Positions 58,371 through 64,000 of a stretch of DNA of 64,000 nucleotides are shown piece by piece. Both the position numbers and the translations under genes were made by a program. Source of the stretch: Flectonema sp. DT1601 (taxonomy: Eukaryota; Euglenozoa; Diplonemea; Diplonemida; Diplonemidae); contig OZ025795.1 of assembly GCA_964019425.1 (NCBI GenBank), forward strand, positions 1,058,001-1,122,000, written 5' to 3'. The notes under the pieces are model-generated. The model saw only the letters and a program-made list of their open reading frames with translations. It was not told where the DNA came from and ran no database searches. The stretch's first letter is position 1, and every line of letters starts with the position of its first letter.

Positions 58371-61300
58371 AGTTGAATTACCAGGTGAGATTTGGACAGT
58401 TAGCTTTTGGCTAAGGCCCTCCCTGAAGAGCAAGAACAGAAAAACTACTCACACCTGAAGAAAACATACACAAAGAACACACTGTAAGCTGTGTGTGTAT
58501 TTTGTGTTTGTCACAACAGGAGAGAAAAGAAAGAATGTCAAGGTTGGTCACCTTGCCTATCAACGCACAACATTGGTGGTCTCTACTAGACCCTGAGTGA
58601 TCCCACTGGTTCTCTCATCGTTCATAGTACCCTGTGTGAAGTTATAAAATCAAAGGTAAACTATGAACTACAAATGACTTAGCCTGTTATTATAATGCCA
58701 CAGGCAGGCCCTGCATTCAGCAACTATCCAGCAGTGCTTGGATGTCCTGATCTTCTTCTAAAAAAAAGAAAGAAAAACAAAACTGTAGCTGGGATCACTC
58801 AGGATCAACAGACTACCAATGCTACCTGTTGTACTTGCTCACTATGGGGGGTGATGCCAAACACCCAGAAGTACTTAACTACTTTCCTTCTTGCTGCCCA
58901 GGAGTTTCTGACCAGAACTAATAGAAAATAAAAAGTAGATGGGAAACAATAAAAAGTAAAATGGATATAACTGAAGTTAAACAAGACAAATGAGGTAACA
59001 GACCAGAACAGAAAGAGGATTGTAATAGAAGATTACAAATAAAAAAAAATGCAAGTATCAACACATAATCAAGATACACCAGCAGCTAACAAACAACATA
59101 AAATTGAAGATCAGTTGCCAGAGTATTTCAACCATGGTAGAATACTCGCCCCTCTGGCAGGGATTATCCCAGACTTGTCCTTTAATCTAGTTGGACACCA
59201 TGGCTTACAACCCTTCCAGAGGGAAGCACCATTATGACTTCTATTTTTTTTCTTCAAGAAAATCATAAGGTGGTAACAAAGAAAAATGCTAAGAGGAACC
59301 CCCTATTAACACCTAAGACATCTAAACTGCAGCCCAGCCTATGCCCAATGCACTAACAGGTCATTCCCTCACACTCAGATCAAAAAATCAAAGTTCAGAG
59401 TGCATCTTAGCGTGAATGAGAGAATTTCCTCCCGCTTATTTTGAACAAAAGGGATAGGAGAAGGGATAGAAAACGAACATAAAAATAAGATTCTAAGTGA
59501 GAAACACTTAGCAGAAACACTTAGCAGCTTTTAAGGAGCTGAAAAGCAAAAAAAAAATCTAAGTGAGAAACACTTAGTAGAAACAATTCGTAGCTAATTA
59601 AGCTGAAAATAAAAAAATAAAAAATTTCTAAGTGAGAAATACTTAGCAACTTTTAGAACAAATATTTCAGTAAATAACCTGTAATGATTAAACCATTACA
59701 GGTTTGATGTCAAAACTGACAAGGACTGAGTTGAATTACCAGGTGAGATTTGGACAGTTAGCTTTTGGCTAAGGCCCTCCCTGAAGAGCAAGAACAGAAA
59801 AACTACTCACACCTGAAGAAAACATACACAAAGAACACACTGTAAGCTGTGTGTGTATTTTGTGTTTGTCACAACAGGAGAGAAAAGAAAGAATGTCAAG
59901 GTTGGTCACCTTGCCTATCAACGCACAACATTGGTGGTCTCTACTAGACCCTGAGTGATCCCACTGGATCTCTCATCGTTCATAGTACCCTGTGTGAAGT
60001 TATAAAATCAAAGGTAAACTATGAACTACAAATGACTTAGCCTGTTATTATAATGCCACAGGCAGGCCCTGCATTCAGCAACTATCCAGCAGTGCTTGGA
60101 TGTCCTGATCTTCTTCTAAAAAAAAGAAAGAAAAACAAAACTGTAGCTGGGATCACTCAGGATCAACAGACTACCAATGCTACCTGTTGTACTTGCTCAC
60201 TATGGGGGGTGATGCCAAACACCCAGAAGTACTTAACTACTTTCCTTCTTGCTGCCCAGGAGTTTCTGACCAGAACTAATAGAAAATAAAAAGTAGATGG
60301 GAAACAATAAAAAGTAAAATGGATATAACTGAAGTTAAACAAGACAAATGAGGTAACAGACCAGAACAGAAAGAGGATTGTAATAGAAGATTACAAATAA
60401 AAAAAAATGCAAGTATCAACACATAATCAAGATACACCAGCAGCTAACAAACAACATAAAATTGAAGATCAGTTGCCAGAGTATTTCAACCATGGTAGAA
60501 TACTCGCCCCTCTGGCAGGGATTATCCCAGACTTGTCCTTTAATCTAGTTGGACACCATGGCTTACAACCCTTCCAGAGGGAAGCACCATTATGACTTCT
60601 ATTTTTTTTCTTCAAGAAAATCATAAGGTGGTAACAAAGAAAAATGCTAAGAGGAACCCCCTATTAACACCTAAGACATCTAAACTGCAGCCCAGCCTAT
60701 GCCCAATGCACTAACAGGTCATTCCCTCACACTCAGATCAAAAAATCAAAGTTCAGAGTGCATCTTAGCGTGAATGAGAGAATTTCCTCCCGCTTATTTT
60801 GAACAAAAGGGATAGGAGAAGGGATAGAAAACGAACATAAAAATAAGATTCTAAGTGAGAAACACTTAGCAGAAACACTTAGCAGCTTTTAAGGAGCTGA
60901 AAAGCAAAAAAAAAATCTAAGTGAGAAACACTTAGTAGAAACAATTCGTAGCTAATTAAGCTGAAAATAAAAAAATAAAAAATTTCTAAGTGAGAAATAC
61001 TTAGCAACTTTTAGAACAAATATTTCAGTAAATAACCTGTAATGATTAAACCATTACAGGTTTGATGTCAAAACTGACAAGGACTGAGTTGAATTACCAG
61101 GTGAGATTTGGACAGTTAGCTTTTGGCTAAGGCCCTCCCTGAAGAGCAAGAACAGAAAAACTACTCACACCTGAAGAAAACATACACAAAGAACACACTG
61201 TAAGCTGTGTGTGTATTTTGTGTTTGTCACAACAGGAGAGAAAAGAAAGAATGTCAAGGTTGGTCACCTTGCCTATCAACGCACAACATTGGTGGTCTCT

Positions 61301-64000
61301 ACTAGACCCTGAGTGATCCCACTGGATCTCTCATCGTTCATAGTACCCTGTGTGAAGTTATAAAATCAAAGGTAAACTATGAACTACAAATGACTTAGCC
61401 TGTTATTATAATGCCACAGGCAGGCCCTGCATTCAGCAACTATCCAGCAGTGCTTGGATGTCCTGATCTTCTTCTAAAAAAAAGAAAGAAAAACAAAACT
61501 GTAGCTGGGATCACTCAGGATCAACAGACTACCAATGCTACCTGTTGTACTTGCTCACTATGGGGGGTGATGCCAAACACCCAGAAGTACTTAACTACTT
61601 TCCTTCTTGCTGCCCAGGAGTTTCTGACCAGAACTAATAGAAAATAAAAAGTAGATGGGAAACAATAAAAAGTAAAATGGATATAACTGAAGTTAAACAA
61701 GACAAATGAGGTAACAGACCAGAACAGAAAGAGGATTGTAATAGAAGATTACAAATAAAAAAAAATGCAAGTATCAACACATAATCAAGATACACCAGCA
61801 GCTAACAAACAACATAAAATTGAAGATCAGTTGCCAGAGTATTTCAACCATGGTAGAATACTCGCCCCTCTGGCAGGGATTATCCCAGACTTGTCCTTTA
61901 ATCTAGTTGGACACCATGGCTTACAACCCTTCCAGAGGGAAGCACCATTATGACTTCTATTTTTTTTCTTCAAGAAAATCATAAGGTGGTAACAAAGAAA
62001 AATGCTAAGAGGAACCCCCTATTAACACCTAAGACATCTAAACTGCAGCCCAGCCTATGCCCAATGCACTAACAGGTCATTCCCTCACACTCAGATCAAA
62101 AAATCAAAGTTCAGAGTGCATCTTAGCGTGAATGAGAGAATTTCCTCCCGCTTATTTTGAACAAAAGGGATAGGAGAAGGGATAGAAAACGAACATAAAA
62201 ATAAGATTCTAAGTGAGAAACACTTAGCAGAAACACTTAGCAGCTTTTAAGGAGCTGAAAAGCAAAAAAAAAATCTAAGTGAGAAACACTTAGTAGAAAC
62301 AATTCGTAGCTAATTAAGCTGAAAATAAAAAAATAAAAAATTTCTAAGTGAGAAATACTTAGCAACTTTTAGAACAAATATTTCAGTAAATAACCTGTAA
62401 TGATTAAACCATTACAGGTTTGATGTCAAAACTGACAAGGACTGAGTTGAATTACCAGGTGAGATTTGGACAGTTAGCTTTTGGCTAAGGCCCTCCCTGA
62501 AGAGCAAGAACAGAAAAACTACTCACACCTGAAGAAAACATACACAAAGAACACACTGTAAGCTGTGTGTGTATTTTGTGTTTGTCACAACAGGAGAGAA
62601 AAGAAAGAATGTCAAGGTTGGTCACCTTGCCTATCAACGCACAACATTGGTGGTCTCTACTAGACCCTGAGTGATCCCACTGGATCTCTCATCGTTCATA
62701 GTACCCTGTGTGAAGTTATAAAATCAAAGGTAAACTATGAACTACAAATGACTTAGCCTGTTATTATAATGCCACAGGCAGGCCCTGCATTCAGCAACTA
62801 TCCAGCAGTGCTTGGATGTCCTGATCTTCTTCTAAAAAAAAGAAAGAAAAACAAAACTGTAGCTGGGATCACTCAGGATCAACAGACTACCAATGCTACC
62901 TGTTGTACTTGCTCACTATGGGGGGTGATGCCAAACACCCAGAAGTACTTAACTACTTTCCTTCTTGCTGCCCAGGAGTTTCTGACCAGAACTAATAGAA
63001 AATAAAAAGTAGATGGGAAACAATAAAAAGTAAAATGGATATAACTGAAGTTAAACAAGACAAATGAGGTAACAGACCAGAACAGAAAGAGGATTGTAAT
63101 AGAAGATTACAAATAAAAAAAAATGCAAGTATCAACACATAATCAAGATACACCAGCAGCTAACAAACAACATAAAATTGAAGATCAGTTGCCAGAGTAT
63201 TTCAACCATGGTAGAATACTCGCCCCTCTGGCAGGGATTATCCCAGACTTGTCCTTTAATCTAGTTGGACACCATGGCTTACAACCCTTCCAGAGGGAAG
63301 CACCATTATGACTTCTATTTTTTTTCTTCAAGAAAATCATAAGGTGGTAACAAAGAAAAATGCTAAGAGGAACCCCCTATTAACACCTAAGACATCTAAA
63401 CTGCAGCCCAGCCTATGCCCAATGCACTAACAGGTCATTCCCTCACACTCAGATCAAAAAATCAAAGTTCAGAGTGCATCTTAGCGTGAATGAGAGAATT
63501 TCCTCCCGCTTATTTTGAACAAAAGGGATAGGAGAAGGGATAGAAAACGAACATAAAAATAAGATTCTAAGTGAGAAACACTTAGCAGAAACACTTAGCA
63601 GCTTTTAAGGAGCTGAAAAGCAAAAAAAAAATCTAAGTGAGAAACACTTAGTAGAAACAATTCGTAGCTAATTAAGCTGAAAATAAAAAAATAAAAAATT
63701 TCTAAGTGAGAAATACTTAGCAACTTTTAGAACAAATATTTCAGTAAATAACCTGTAATGATTAAACCATTACAGGTTTGATGTCAAAACTGACAAGGAC
63801 TGAGTTGAATTACCAGGTGAGATTTGGACAGTTAGCTTTTGGCTAAGGCCCTCCCTGAAGAGCAAGAACAGAAAAACTACTCACACCTGAAGAAAACATA
63901 CACAAAGAACACACTGTAAGCTGTGTGTGTATTTTGTGTTTGTCACAACAGGAGAGAAAAGAAAGAATGTCAAGGTTGGTCACCTTGCCTATCAACGCAC
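58371..64000 (-). repeat. Regular A tandem array (1358-bp period)
   Basis: Units 58371-59728, 59729-61086, 61087-62444, 62445-63802 and a partial to the window end. Nearly identical; the first differs by CTGGTTCTC against CTGGATCTC. Each ends with the full 58-bp segment containing CCTGTAATG/CATTACAGG, which is absent where B arrays have inserted. Further copies presumably continue beyond the window. Confidence 0.95.

Overview
The window is a piece of an AT-rich eukaryotic genome made almost entirely of repeats. I see no recognisable host gene. Reasons for a eukaryote: a LINE with a restriction-like endonuclease (RLE), a Mutator-like (MULE) transposase fragment, TA-flanked MITEs, long poly-A/poly-T tracts and 1.35-kb tandem arrays. 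The lineage cannot be told from the sequence.

One complete coding region is present: a 5.1-kb LINE ORF on the minus strand (40118-45244). In order it encodes two N-terminal zinc fingers, a reverse transcriptase, a CCHC knuckle, an RLE nuclease, and an unusual coiled-coil C-terminal extension of about 560 residues. It has a very long 3' UTR (35121-40110). A second, nearly identical copy of that UTR lies directly upstream of it (45686-50467). The whole 15.3-kb compound sits inside one unit of a tandem repeat.

Two tandem families make up most of the rest. 'A' units are about 1358 bp and 'B' units are 1352 bp. They are diverged relatives of each other and share end sequences with the LINE. All three carry a 5-position stem with a TTTTG loop (on the plus strand), 29-31 nt from what would be the RNA 3' end, and the stem is kept by paired substitutions. 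I read A and B as non-autonomous partners of the LINE or its relatives. That is inference.

Layout: 1-1843, A units. 1844-12455, a nest of truncated LINE/3'-UTR pieces, mostly plus sense, interrupted by a 1.78-kb terminal-inverted-repeat transposon, a 658-bp MULE-like element and an A fragment. 12456-13333, short repeats and a MULE transposase C-terminal fragment. 13334-58069, four blocks of the form A / B array / inverted A, with 3, 1, 2 and 5 full B units respectively plus the same 490-bp partial B unit. The third block holds a MITE, the fourth the LINE compound. 58070-64000, a regular A array.

In the strand column of repeats, the strand given is the inferred retroelement sense (3' tail hairpin at the 3' end). 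Long identical repeats make assembly error possible, so unit counts need long-read support.
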